Of a stretch of 64,000 nucleotides of DNA, positions 1 to 12,620 are shown piece by piece. Source of the DNA: Cyanoderma ruficeps (Eukaryota; Chordata; Aves; Passeriformes; Timaliidae); contig VZDJ01006028.1 in NCBI GenBank assembly GCA_008694505.1, forward strand, positions 930,001 through 994,000. The letters run 5' to 3'. The first letter of the stretch is position 1; the number at the start of each line of letters is the position of its first letter. A program made the position numbers and the translations under genes. The notes under the pieces are model-generated. The model saw nothing but the letters and a program-made list of their open reading frames with translations, did no database searches and was not told the origin of the DNA.

Positions 1-283
1 TAAGTTGTGTAGAGAGAAGTTCAAAATTATGGGTTTTGAAAAGTCAATAATAATCTCTTGGAGACGAGTCAGGGATAGATGACCTTGAGATATAAGGCAA
101 GTAATCAGCTTGTTTGTAATTACTTCAGCCTTTTCGGTATATAATCTTTATTTCTACTCTTAGATTCAATCTACTTGTTGACTGTCAGTGAGCTCTGTTG
201 CTTCCTAAATATTTTTATTGTATTCTTACAGGTCTGCTCAGAACACCTCCAATTGTCAATTGAGCCCTCTTTGAAGCTACTAC

Positions 284-299
284 TTTTTTTTTTTTTTTT
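284..299. repeat. T16 homopolymer
   Basis: Sixteen consecutive T in AT-rich intron. Length is likely polymorphic. Confidence 0.9.
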
Positions 300-3200
300 C
301 TTCATAGTATTATTCATGTAATGTAATCAAAGCTAGATCACTATATATTTGAGGTAAATTTCTTGCATTTCTATTCATAATTCATAAGTGAATTTCCACT
401 ACATTAGAATGAGTCTTGCAGTACAAATTCTTTTAAAAAATCAGTAGAAGTCTTGACACATTTTTTGCTTTCCTTCTGCAAGGTCAGTAACAGAAAAAAA
501 TGGTAACTGAAAAATATTTTGATATTAGAACAATTATCCAACTTCTCTGCCTTACATATCCTGTTGGATATCGTTAAATTTAAACTGCTATTCAGCAACC
601 AGCCTAACTTGACAATTTCAGAGCAGAACCCTCACATCTCTAAAGAGACTGTGTAAATAAATTCTGATTAATGTCTTCAAGCAGCCAGAGTGGCATTTTC
701 AAAAGCACACAGTTTTGGTTGACATCTATCTCTGAAATCAATGCAAATTTTATCACTAGCTGTAACAGAAATATAGAAATAAGACAAGTACTGAAGTCAT
801 GGAAACCAGCTCTAGGACTCCAGAAAGGCACAAACAAAGGAAGAAGTGTGTTTTTCATCCAGCCAGCAGTCAGAAGGGTTTAAGTATTCCAGGCAGTACA
901 GGCGGATGTTTAAAAGGCAAAATTCAAAGGAGAAAAGAAACTAAAGCCCCTTGTTGCTACACATCCACTCTTAAAAAGCAAAGGTAGCCTGAGGCTAAAA
1001 AATAAAACTGTGCTAGATATGTGTGGCATCTGTGAACTTTTTTTTCAATCTGTATTTTTTTCTAGCTTGATGTCTTACGACTTATCTATGTGCTAGCTGC
1101 AAAAGAAGGACTGTCTAGAATTTAATTTTCTGAAGAAATAAACAATATATTTGGACAATATAAGGAAAGACTGTGATTTCTTGGGGGTCTTAAAGAGCAT
1201 GTTCTTGAAGAATATCTCTGGAATCAGTAAAATAAAACATAGAGCATCTTAAAATAATGAAAAGTAAGTATTGGTAAGTATAGCTGTGAGATAGGCATAA
1301 CAAGAGGGAGTTCAGTTTGGATGGCCCTAAGAAAACAACACACACCAAAAAAAAAAAGAAGTTCCAGCTAAGAGTGTGTGCTGTTGTCATTGTACAAGGA
1401 AGAAGGAATGGGTAGGGCAGGAGACTGAGAGGGGAAAAAGGAGGGAGCTTGAAGGAAGTAGCTAAAAAGCTGAAGAAGGTCTTTGGGGTAGGGAGGACCT
1501 CTGAATGTTTCTTGATTCACAAAAGTCATTCCCATGGCACTGATTTTTATTGAAAAAGCGAAACAGTAAATTGTAAACTTCGTGTGTAAACTCTTACAGC
1601 TTGATGTGCTATAGTTTTTGAGCTGTTGTACTTGATGTAGGAACACTGTAACTGAATAAAACTTTGATTAGCAGTTGACAGCATGTGGCTATGAAAACAG
1701 TTTAAACAAACACATGTAAATAGTAATAATAATGGGAAAAAAGTTATCTGAAAAATGCTGTATTATTTGCATTCTATTTTGTCCTCTGTCATGTCCCCAC
1801 ATACTTTTCAGAACATTTAATATTTCTGTAACCAATTCAATAGTTAAAGCAGAATGAAAAAAAGGCATATAACTACACTTTAAATGTTGTTTGATTAATA
1901 TGACTAAATATTTAGTGTCAGAGTTTTCTGTTATGTGATACTGTGGCAAAATGTTGTTTCCTATTCATTAAGCAATTAACTTTGGGTATTGTCATCTGAA
2001 AACATTTCACCCAGTAGAAAAGTTACTATCCTGTAATCAAATCTGACAAGCTGAATAGGACAAACCTCCTGTCTCATAGGAAAATTGAAAACCAAACCTC
2101 CTGCCTGTATATTTATTTATTACAATGCTGTTGATTTGCTGCCTAAAGCACAATTTATGTGTCTTATGTCCCTTGCTTTTGGGAAAGTAAAAGCAGTAAC
2201 ACGTTAAGAAAAAGTAAATATACTTCAAATATTGGACATCAACCAAAAATTTATGCTAAAAAGCTCTAAGCATAAGAGATAGTTTCCAAATAATTGTGGA
2301 GCTGTCATAAAGTTAATAGCTTTAACATGTAAATTAAATTATGTGATTCATGTATGAACAAATAAAATTAATTGGTGGACCCTTTAATCAGATTATCAAG
2401 ATCAACAGATGGTTCCTGACCTCTACCATTTCTCTTGGAAATCTGGTTTTGTGTGCATGTGTTTATATGTGTGTGCATACAGTTTAATTTCGGCTCATTT
2501 TGGTGTAGTTAGATGGTCAATACACTTAAGACATGTTCATATACTACAGTAACTCTAGTCACAGATACACAGATACAGGGATCTATGTAAAGATTCCTTT
2601 GTTCTAGCAGATGATGGCAGAAAAGTAGAGATAATGGTGTAGAAGAAAGAGTTTATAACAGCAACTTAGTTTTAACCTGACTTTGGAGGCTGCAAGTTTG
2701 AATGTCAGGAGTAGATTTTCCAGTGTATCAATATGAGCAAATTCTCTAGAGGGCTGGAGGGGACTGACTTTGCTGTAACACCCTGGTGATGTTTTTTTGA
2801 TGGGTCACCTGTTTTGCGATTTCTCTGTGTTTCAGAGCACTGGGAAGAGCATAACTTGGTCAAACACTGGACATTGGGTGTTGGTGTGGATTTACATGAT
2901 GAGAAATTTGTGGCCTTTCTACTAATTTTGCCTATCTTCAGAGGAAGAAAATTCCTGGGTTTAACTGTTTTAGAGTTTTTGTATCTCATTGTTTCAATCT
3001 CCAGACTAACAGATCTTTGAGAGCATAGAAAGAATATTTTGGGTATCCAGTCAAACATTTACAACATCACCTCATAGAATATTCATTCTGACAGCAAATA
3101 TATAATAAAAAAGAAAGTAAAAGTGAATTTAAGATGTCTTCTGCTAGGTCACTATTGCACTTTAATAAATGTTGCTTTATCCTAATCCTATGTTTAGATG

Positions 3201-6200
3201 CACTATAGTTTCATCTGGGTGGTCAAACTGTTAGTGTTACATGAAAGTGATGATGGCAATTTCACATCTTCCTTCATGGCTACACAAATAAATCTGTTTA
3301 TACACATGCAATTTAACTGACAACACTGTTATCATTTACAATGTATATTTAATTGAATTTTATACCTTAATTTAAGTAATGGGTATTTAATTACAATGTA
3401 TTCTTAATTTAACACAAATTAAAATTATCTTTATTTTTTCTTCTAATTTTTTCTATTAATTAATTGGAAGAGGGTTAATTCCCTGAGATAAATACTTGTA
3501 CCAGTGCATAAAATATAAAAAAAAAAATCTCATGATGCATTATTTTCTTTTGCATAATAAGAATGTTGTTTTCAAGGGTTCCAGTGTTTTTTTGGCACAT
3601 AGTGGTAGGTAAAGAAATCAAATTATTTTTTTGCTTATAATTATTAATCTGAAAATCCTATTATTTCTGTATCTGCTAAAATGTAGGTATTTTAACTGTC
3701 AAGCAGACAGGCCCTGAATTATAATGTACAGAAAGATAGAAAGCTAGTAAGAAAGATACCAATTCACATCTGTCTTCCTGTGATCAGCATATACTAGTTG
3801 AAATAAAACAATCAAATGAGATATATTTACCAACACTGGGAAGCTGTAATCCTGATAAGAAATCTGACCAATACATAATAAAGTCCAATCATGATTCATA
3901 AATATTCTTTAAGGGGACAAATTTTGATAAAAACTAATAAAGCAATAGCTGTGACTTTGAAAATGGTATATCTTCTTTAATATTGCAATGCATTATCTAT
4001 TTTTTTAATACATAGCAGTCTTTTTCCCTAATATAAGTGATTCTTTGCTAAATTTTCTCATAGGCAATTTCTATATATTATTTTCCAAATCTTTTATCTT
4101 GAATCTCATAATTATATACATTTGAGTTTGCAAGTATATTGGGTCAGCTTGAGGATTGAGTTTGTGCATCTCAGGAGTCACTACCTTCACAGAAGCGCTG
4201 AAGTTTGTCATGTAAATGGCAATGAATAACTTCCCATAGTTCATCTGAGTTTGTTCTGCAGAAATTTCTTAGTACTGCTTTCACTGCACTCAAGGTTACC
4301 CTTACATGTCAACTTGTCAGATTAAAAGGTAGGACTTTGAAAGTGAGCTTGCATTTGGATCCTTCCCAAGGTAATAAATGGACTTTGGAATTCTGAGGCC
4401 TGTGGTGGAAAGGCACATCTCTGGAGATCCATACTTAGTGTAGAAGAATCATTGCTAAGTTATAAAAAAATTATACTTGTAGAGCCAAATGTCTCTGTCA
4501 AGGGCTGTGCAAGTGTATGGGTATTATGCTTTCCAACTCTCCTGATTCTGACTGCTGACTGCTGAGAGCCCTAAGCCTGCTCTGCATGGGGCTGTCCAAT
4601 ACTTGTCAGACTTACTAACGAGCGCTGAGCTGCTTCCAAGCCAAACCCTAGATTTTTAAGGTGACATATATACAGTGAATGCCTTGCTAATAAACCTTTT
4701 TGGATCCTTGCTGGCCTGTATCAGACCTAGTTGTAGGTTCTCAGTAGCAGTGATTCTGTTTATCTGCAGTTCAGACATATTGCTCACAGAAAAGTGAGGC
4801 TGCAGCATCTGGAAAAAAACCTACTAGTAATACTTTAAAAGCTTTCTCCTGGATTTTTAAGCATTTTTCCATGCTTCTTGCAAGAGATTTAGTGTGTCTT
4901 CTTTGAAACTGTGTCAGGAAGTTTTCTCATCTGTACTCTGCAGGTTAGGTAGTGCAGCTCTTAGCAATGACTAAAAATAGTTTTTACAATTATAGCCAAA
5001 ATGAAATGGTATCGCCCAAATATGTGGGGTTTTCTGCAGTGGAGTGAATGAAACTCCATTTATTCTCCATTTTTTCTGAAATCTAATAAAAGCCCAAAAG
5101 TCGTAAATTACTTGGTCCTGAAAAAATTGCTTACCTTTATTCTTCATTTAACTGTTTTATAAGGAATCTGAAAGGCATCTTCTTTTGTTGGTGCATCAAA
5201 ATGACATTATGGTGACTTTTTTCTTTTGCTAAGCTCTATCTGATCAGGTGTGCTGATTTTCATATACATGTGGAAGTTTTATGAATTGTATGAGTGTATG
5301 TAAGATGTACTGTCGGTGTGCATTAGCTGTTCCTTATGACCAGAAATTAAGCAAGAGAAAAGTTTGGAGAAGCCAGCCTTATGTTCAAGGGCTGAGATGT
5401 CAGAGACCTTCTTAAAATCTTATATTATAAATTTTGTAGTAATTTTGCTCTATGCTGACTATGGGTTTTTTGGGAATTGGTAAAGTGAAGGGGACAGCCC
5501 AAGTTGCAATCCAGAATATATAGTTTTTTTGAAATGGAGTAGCAACCCTGTCTATTTTAACAAATGAATTGTCTTTCTTCCTGCCTTCTTTTCAGTGGAG
5601 TGTTTGTCATTAATTCATATCAATTAGGGTTCCAGTAGTAGTGCTGTAGAAGTAGGCTATGTACACTTGCTGCAGAGTGGGTCTTTTAGACAAGAAAGGA
5701 AAAACTTTACTTCCTCACTATGGTAGCAGATTAATGAAATTAACTTATTTTACTAAGGAAATATAACAGGAAACTGGTTTACTGCTTAGATTTTACTTCA
5801 GGGGTTTTTAGTTGGAGGAGTAGGGGCACTAAAGAAGTTGTGCTGCTGTTTCCAGGTTGTGCTGACCTTGGAGACAGGATCAGGTTCTATGTGGAGAGAG
5901 AAAGAAGTTCTTTCACTTCCCTACAAATTGGTAAGAGGTCTTGTATGTCAAAAGCCTGTACCTTCAGACTGGCTCTGGAGTGTCTGTTCTCACATCCTTA
6001 GGTGTGACAGGGCCATGAAACGTATTGAACAGAATGTCTCCTGGAGAGGAAGCCATATAGTAAAAAAATTAAGTATGACTGAAAAAGTTGCTATCATATG
6101 AATTATTTTTAATAATCTGCAGCTGTAAACAGATTCTGTGTCTGAATTTGTCAGAATGTTAATAAAGCCCTTCTAACTCCTGGTCATTATCCTTGGCCTC

Positions 6201-6559
6201 CAGATTTTTTTTGAATGTTGAATTTATCTTGCACTGTCAGCTTTCATGATAACAAATGGTGTACATCTTGTATTTGCAGAGAATATTTGAAATATGTATT
6301 CTTAGGAAATCATTAACAAATAATACCCATTTATTTTATTTCTTTATTAATCTGAGATAGCTACCTTTGCATGTTTCTTGAGCTGCACTTCTCATTTAGT
6401 AAATAGTTATGTGTAATATTTACCTCCATCTGCCTTGGTTTTGAACACTTTGTTGCAATTTCACCTTCTTGAGTCTGGCATGTTATTTCTGAGTTATCTT
6501 GCTTTTGATGCAGTCTAGTCCAAGTCCAGACTAATTTTGATACAATCTTTTCCTAAGAT

Positions 6560-6582
6560 AATACTAATACTAATACTAATAC
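6560..6582. repeat. (AATACT)n hexanucleotide array
   Basis: Nearly four uninterrupted copies of AATACT are followed by a short A run. Confidence 0.9.
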
Positions 6583-7656
6583 AAAAAAAGTATCATCACC
6601 TTATCATCACCTATCTGAAAATTTGCAAATAAACTGTCGCTAAAATAATCAATAAAATTTGATTTTCATCAGTGGAAAATCAAGAAAAAGTGTTGACAAA
6701 TAGTTTTTTACTTTTTCTAGACAGCTACATATGTTGTAAACAAAGAAATATACATTTCTAATTTTTTTTTCTAGAAGAGCTGCAGGGCAATATTGACCCC
6801 GTAGTATCATTTCATACAACTCTGTAAGCAGCACCTTATGAAATCTGTGTCTGCATCTCTCATTTAGACAAGATGAATACTTTTATTTCTGATAGATGTA
6901 GTGAGATAAGTGTTTTAAACGGAACATAAGAGACAGTAATGTTCTCGTGGTATATTTAAATAAAGCCAGGAAAGTGAATTTGTAAGAGCAGTATAGATCC
7001 TATTCACTATCTAGGAAATGTAATTGTCTAGCACAGCACTGAATTTCTTTTTCACCCATGTTGCTACTGTGAGCTCCAAAAAAAATTGTAACTCTTCTTC
7101 TTCATTTTACTGTTCAAATTAATCTTGTGTAATTTAATGTATTCAGTAACTGTAGTTATAACTAGTTAAAGGCGAAACCAGTAGGGGATGGTGGGCTGTG
7201 ATTCTTCAGTGGTTAAATTAAGTTTGTTGGGCCCAGAGTTCTATATACAGATTTCAAAGACCAATGCTGTCACTTATTCTTTAGAAACAGATGAAATAGG
7301 GATATACAAGTCTGAAATTTCCATAGGGATGCTATTTTGACAACTGCCAGTACTAGAAACCATACTTTTAATTAATATCAAAATGAATCCATGGGTGTCT
7401 GTCTTAGCACAGAACAGTCTTAGAAGTCTAGCATTGCCTCAGGATATAAAAAATATAAATAAACTCTAACTGAACATTTTTATCTTAATGTGGGTTTAGA
7501 TGCTATCCAGAATCCTTTTTTTTTTTTTAAAGAGAGAAGATAAGTTTTTCTATAAATTACTTAAGTCAAGTAACATATTAAAGGAAATTATGAATTACTG
7601 ATAGCAAATTAACTTTATTTACTGCATAACATTGTCTGTCATAGCATTTCATTTAT

Positions 7657-7680
7657 AATAAATAATAAATAAATAAATAT
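7657..7680. repeat. (AATA)n-type microsatellite
   Basis: Alternating AATA and ATA units, slightly irregular. Confidence 0.8.
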
Positions 7681-8511
7681 TTCCATGATTCAACTCTTTT
7701 TTTCTTTTAAAGCTTTGATCTCAGTAGGTTTTGGAGTTGGTCCCAAATGCAGCCTCAAGACACCCATAGAAATGAATCACCAACTGTGAGCTAAAGAATA
7801 CAGCAAGTGACATGAATATCAGTTAGTGTCTTAGATTCAAAAGTCTTGTCTCCTTTTGGTCTGACTGTGGCAAACCAGTATCACCTTATGCTGCTGTGCT
7901 TATGCAGCCATGGGCATCTTTTACAATGTGTAAGAGAAATTACACCACCATATGTCCTAACCCTCCCGTGGGTTGTCATTATTTCTTCATAACATTGCTG
8001 CCAGATGTGTAATAATCATGCTCAGCCACTACTTCTCATGGAAGATTTAGAATGTGAGCTGTCAGCTCAACATTCTCCACTTTTCTCTTCCTTCTCCACT
8101 TCTCCCAACACTACACATTTAAAAAGAGCTGGAGAACTTTTGGTCTAAGTGTAATGTGATTTGCCTTTGCACAGTCAAAATGACTGATATGAGGTGTTTG
8201 CATCAACACTTCTTGTTTCTAAGTGTTGATGTGTCAGCCTGCATCACTGATTCATGTAGCTGTCTTCTAGTTTCCTATTCTCACAGGATTTCTTATGGCC
8301 TCCTAAATCATTCAGATAATGGTGGCCTTGAATTGAAATGATGAACACAGATTTCTTTTTAACTCATTCTAACTTAAATTAGCTGTGTTGTCTGGAAAGC
8401 AAGAACCTTTCCTTGTTTCCCTATTTCCTGCATCTCCCTGTTAGTTCAATTAATATATTGGCTAAAGATGTATCAAAATTAATTTTAAAGGTATTTACTT
8501 ATGGCTATCTT

Positions 8512-8821
8512 TCACAGAATCACAGAAACACAGAATCACAGAATTACTAGGTTAGAAGAGACCTCCAAGATCATCGAATCCAACTCATGATGTAACACCT
8601 AACTAGACCATGACACTGAGTGCTATATCCAGTCTTTTTTTAAACACACATCCAGGGATGGTGACTCCACCCCCTCCCCAGGCAGACAATTCCAATATTT
8701 TATCTCTCTTTCCAAAAAATCCTTTTTCCTAATAACCAAGCTATATTTCCCTTGGCACAGCTTAAGACTGTGTCCTCTCATTCTGCTGCCTGGAGAAAGA
8801 GACCAACCCCCACCAGACAAC
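8512..8821 (-). mobile_element. CR1 LINE, 3' part (left piece of a split copy)
   Basis: Read on the minus strand this is the 3' end of a chicken-repeat-1 (CR1) non-LTR retrotransposon. The + strand opens with the reversed terminal octamer repeats (TCACAGAATCACAGAA) and then the conserved AGAAGAGACCTCCAAGATCATCGA tail region (given here in two parts: AGAAGAGACC then TCCAAGATCATCGA). The minus-strand translation has CR1 ORF2 C-terminal traits such as FLEREIKYWNCLPGEGVESPSL. It stops abruptly at 8821, and its continuation is at 10337, so a later insertion split it. Confidence 0.93.
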
Positions 8822-8822
8822 A

Positions 8823-10335
8823 TGTAATGGTTTCACGTTCACCAGTTTATGCTTGCCAAGTTTAGTGCAGTGGTTTGAGTGTTTACTCTCTTTTTCCCTC
8901 TGTGAGATAGGATCAGGAGAAAAGCAATGCAGGCCCGAACTTAAAAGTATAAAGATAGATTAATTATCACACACTAAAAGAAGAAAATGAGAATCAAAAT
9001 GAAACTTTCAAAACAACTCCTCCTCCCCCTGACAAGTGTTCACTTTCCCACAAACAACATAGAGAGACAAAAACTGTGATTTTCGGTTTGTTTCACCATT
9101 AAAAAATAAACTTTCATCAGTTCTTTGGAGAGGAGTCTCTCTTAGAACTCCCATGGAAACATCACCACAAGATAAACAGTCCTCTGGTAGCTCCCATGTC
9201 ATGAATCTGCAGCCGCCTGGCAAAAACTCTGCAAACTGTGAAGCCCCCCCCATTAGCAGCTTTCCTGAACTGCATATGGGTCATGTCTGCTTATTTTAGG
9301 GTACCGTTTAAGGATGCCTCTTCTAGTATAAAACAAAGGTTTTCTTCTTCTATTTCCAAAAATCATCTTTATTTCAAGGAACAGAGGTCTCTTTTTTCCC
9401 TGGGAGCAAAGGGCTTCATAACACTTTATCTTCCTCTGTTCAAAGTTCTCCATTAAATCTCAGTTATATTAGTCCATGGTTTTGATTAGAGCTGTGCATT
9501 CCCCTAAACAGCATTCATATGTTACAGGTAAAACTAGTCCATTCTCTGTAGTCTCACAAAAGAAGTCCAGCCAAACAAGGCAACTTCTCAATCCTTTCTC
9601 CCCCTTAAACTCTCTTGCTTCATTGACTTCCATCCCATGTTGTGTCCCTCCACAGTTCACTCTGGCTATTCTCTCACTCAGATAATGTTTTGCAGGTTTC
9701 ATCTGTCCAGGAAAGAGTCAACATCTTGCCCAGGGCCTGCAGTGATCACGCAATCTCTGCTGAGCTGGGGCAGGGAGAATTCACACCCAGAGCTGCCCAG
9801 GGAAACTGCAGTCAGGAATCTCAGCAGCCAGGACTGCAGATGCCTTCTGCCCACCCTGGTCTCATGGGGTGGGGCCAACCAAACCTAGACTTAGAGCTGC
9901 TCCTGGGGGACCTGGGGACGGGGACATTTCCCCCGGCCTGGGCCAGCAGCAGGGTAGTCCTCAGAGTCAGCTCTCCCCTTCCTCTCCTGCCAGCTGCTGC
10001 CAGCACCCAGGGGCACGGCCAGACCAGGGCTGGCTCTCCCCAGCATGGAGGAGCAGCAAGGCCTGGCTGGCCTGGGCCACTGTACAGACTGGCCCAGGGG
10101 GCCAGTTGTTACCTGCTCCTCCGGCCGGAAGGGAAAGGGCCAGCTCAGAAACAGTCCTGCTTTTATATGTGTATTCCCAAAGTCGCATCCATATTCCTCA
10201 GTGGTTAAACAATACATCAGCATCTAAAAATTGGCCTCTAAGAGGTCCCTGTCCCTTCCACAGGAAATTAACAGGTCCTTGCAGGGTTACAGAGAACTGT
10301 TTCTCCTTGAACTAAAAACTAAGCGTGTTAACCCA
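8823..10335 (-). mobile_element. Long LTR-like element (copy 1) inserted in CR1
   Basis: This ~1.5 kb block interrupts a CR1 copy and is related to 23479-24851. Its edges read TG...CA, flanked by GACAAC (8816-8821) and GACCAC (10337-10342), a possible 6-bp target duplication with one mismatch. On the minus strand there is a good TATAAAAG box (complement of 10160-10167). At about 8960 there is a decayed counterpart of the AATAAA signal seen in copy 2. Its middle (about 9690-10140) is GC-rich compared with the intron. I see no gag, pol or env coding, so it looks like a solo LTR or a non-autonomous LTR element. The distance from TATA to polyA signal, about 1.2 kb, is unusually long for an LTR, so the family is uncertain. 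Confidence 0.7.
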
Positions 10336-10336
10336 T

Positions 10337-10632
10337 GACCACCTTTCAGGAAGCTGTAGAGAGTGATAAGGTCACCTCTGAGTCTCCTTTTCTCCAGGCT
10401 AAACAACCCCAGCTCCCTCAGTTGTTCCTCACAGGGTTTGTGTTCCAAGCCCCTCACCAGCCTCGTTGCCTCCTCTGGACGCGCTCAAGCGTCTCAACGT
10501 CCTTCCTAAACTGAGGGGCCAGAACTGGACACAGCACTCAAGGTGTGGCCTGACCAGTGCCCAGTACAGGGGAAGAATGACCTCCCTGCTCCTGCTGGCC
10601 ACACTATTTCCGATACAGGCCAGGATGCAATA
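10337..10632 (-). mobile_element. CR1 LINE, right piece of the split copy
   Basis: This resumes the CR1 homology lost at 8821, with the expected order: CTTTCAGGAAGCTGTAGAG, then the stretch equivalent to ORF2 motifs [20 protein letters not shown] on the minus strand. It ends near CAGGATGCAA without reaching the 5' part of ORF2, as usual for a 5'-truncated CR1. Confidence 0.93.
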
Positions 10633-10639
10633 AGATTCA

Positions 10640-12058
10640 AACGTGAAGATATGAGGATTTCTTATGTTCAATTTTGTGTTCATCTAGATTTACCTTAGAG
10701 AAGCTTTTGATGCTAGAATTTAAGCTATTTTAGAGTTGAGTTTTGTGTTCTTTTGCTATTTGTTTAAGAGGCAATTTTTTCCAGTATAATCAGTTACAAT
10801 ACTGAAATCAAAAACTGTCAAGTAAACAAAGTAAATTCCTTTTTAGGAAATGTTTAATAGGAATTTAGGGGGATGAAGAGATGAATTTTCGTCAGAGAAA
10901 CTGAGAAGACCAGCAAAAAAATCCCCTTGCCAGCGATTATTTATAGCAGTTCTTCAGAGTAGATCAGTTTGTTGGATTTTTTGTTGTATATTTTGAAGGG
11001 GACGATGTTTTAGAGGGACTGGAACTGGTTGTTAGACTATTCAGTGCTTCAAGAGTATGTACAGTTCATACTTTCTTGGCCAGGTGATTGCAGTAATGAG
11101 AGACTGAAAACTGGATTTTGGAAGCATTTCTTTTAGCTGATATTTTTCAGGTTAGTTGATAAATGGAATAACAATATCTTTAATAATAAATAGATAAAAT
11201 ATATTTTTAGTACTTTAGGTTCTTGGCAGTCCCACAGCTGTTAGGCTGATGAAAAACAGAACATTCAGATTAAAATTTCTGTATTTAAATCTGCCAGTGT
11301 TTGAACTTTACTGTATATTTTTGATGACTTGGGAGGTTTGCTTACTAATTTGGAACTTTGCCTAATGTTTTTGTTAAAATAGAACTTTCTATCTTATAAT
11401 TAATCTCCTTGTTCTGTATCTTCATACAATAAAAGTGCAGAACAAATGAGTACTCAAAATGCTAGATGTATAATGAATAGTTGGAGTTTAAACATAACTA
11501 TTTTCCTGACAAGGACATGGTACTGCTATAAGCAATTGGCTGTCTTACATTATTCTTCTGCCAGGTTCCTTCTTTTTTTTTTTTTTTTTTTTAATAGATT
11601 ACCCAATGAGAAACTGCAGATTGTCATGACTTGTACAACAACATGAAATGAACTAGTTCATTTCCAAAACCAAGCAAATCGACTTTATTAATTGTTTATT
11701 TAAAATTCAAGTTCACTGGTCTTATCTCCATTTGCACCCAGTGGGAATAAAATGAATTTTTGTTATCGATTAGATAACAAAATAATAGATCATAGAATAT
11801 CCAGGGGGGAAAAAAGAATATAGTCCATCTGCTCATGCAGTATGATATCTTCCTTTTCTTAATGAACTCAACCAGTGAATTTAATCGAGGATGCAGAACT
11901 GTATAAAGCCTGATACAGAGGTAACAGACAAGGTTTCAAGTTCAAGGGGGCCTGTGCTTCTCAAAAGAGTATTGTGGATTGAGTGAGAGCTTTAGACAAG
12001 CCCTGCCTTAGGCCCAGATTTTGGCAGCAGCTCTACTTAGGTGACCTGCACCAAAATT
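10640..12058. other. AT-rich intron, no gene seen
   Basis: It contains a T20 run at 11573-11592. A short ATCATAGAATATCC match at 11788-11801 could be a CR1 scrap. The stretch 11930-12058 may be leader sequence of the adjacent LTR element. I see no coding signal. Confidence 0.6.
11573..11592. repeat. T20 homopolymer
   Basis: Twenty consecutive T, preceded by TTCCTTC. No adjacent retroposed body was recognised. Confidence 0.9.
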
Positions 12059-12620
12059 GTTCTGGCTTGCAAGTTCTCAAGAATGGCTGATCAGGTCTGT
12101 TATAAAATGAGTTATTTATTGAATAGACGGGAGATTAACAGACAAAAGGCCTTAAACAGTTACTTACTACACAGTATAGAACAAAAGAACTACTAGTAGA
12201 TTACATTAAACAGTGCACAACATAACGGTACCTATTTATGGCTAGCGCAGAAATAGTACAGGTTAGGAATCAATGTAACTTGCCACCAAATTGATGATGG
12301 TGTGCACAGAGTCCTTTCACTCAGCCCTCTAGACAGTCACTCAAGGCAGGTGTCCCAAACCTTGAAGAGTCATCCCCACTCACTTCCAGGGAATGTGCAG
12401 AAGCTTTCCGCTTTGTGAAAGCTTTCATAGTTTGTAAAGTGAATTGTCTGCCAGTGAGAAATTCCAGCCTATCTTCCTATAATCTTGCTTTCATGGTATT
12501 TATTGTCAGCTGGGACTGTCACTTCCAAGATGCCAAAATAACTCACTACAAGACAAGCTTTCCTTGTCTGACTTATTTTTTCCAATTAGCAAAATCAAGT
12601 GAGGGAGAGGTGCCCTGAGT
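12059..12620 (-). mobile_element. Probable ERV solo LTR or LTR plus leader
   Basis: Read on the minus strand, a CATAAATAG TATA-like box (complement of about 12234-12242) lies about 120 bases upstream of an AATAAA signal (complement of 12115-12120). The element would then end CTTGCAAGCCAGAACA, very like the end of the clearer LTR at 59250 (CTTTCAAGCCAGTACA). The far (U3) boundary is not sharp; I place it near 12620. No retroviral coding is visible. The alternative is ordinary intron with chance motifs. Confidence 0.45.

Larger units (their letters stand above)
1..8511. other. AT-rich intronic stretch, no gene or recognised dispersed repeat
   Basis: Both strands are broken by stops at short intervals. 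I saw only simple sequence: a T16 run at 284-299, an AATACT hexamer array at 6560-6582, a short TATCATCACCT duplication at 6591-6612, a T13 run at 7516-7528, and an AATA-type run at 7657-7680. The longest small open frame here (5838-6101, 87 codons) resembles nothing I know and has no splice context that convinces me. Confidence 0.7.

Noticed and set aside
5838..6101. 87-codon open frame with possible donor-like ACAAATTGGTAAGAG inside
   Set aside because: No recognisable domain, no matching acceptor or continuation; one such frame is expected by chance in this length.
9642..10315. Overlapping open frames of up to 188 codons on both strands in a GC-rich stretch
   Set aside because: They lie inside the long LTR-like element, are open in several frames at once because of base composition, and show no known domain.
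11787..11840. Possible CR1 3' scrap (ATCATAGAATATCC)
   Set aside because: Only about 14 bases match well; too short to call.
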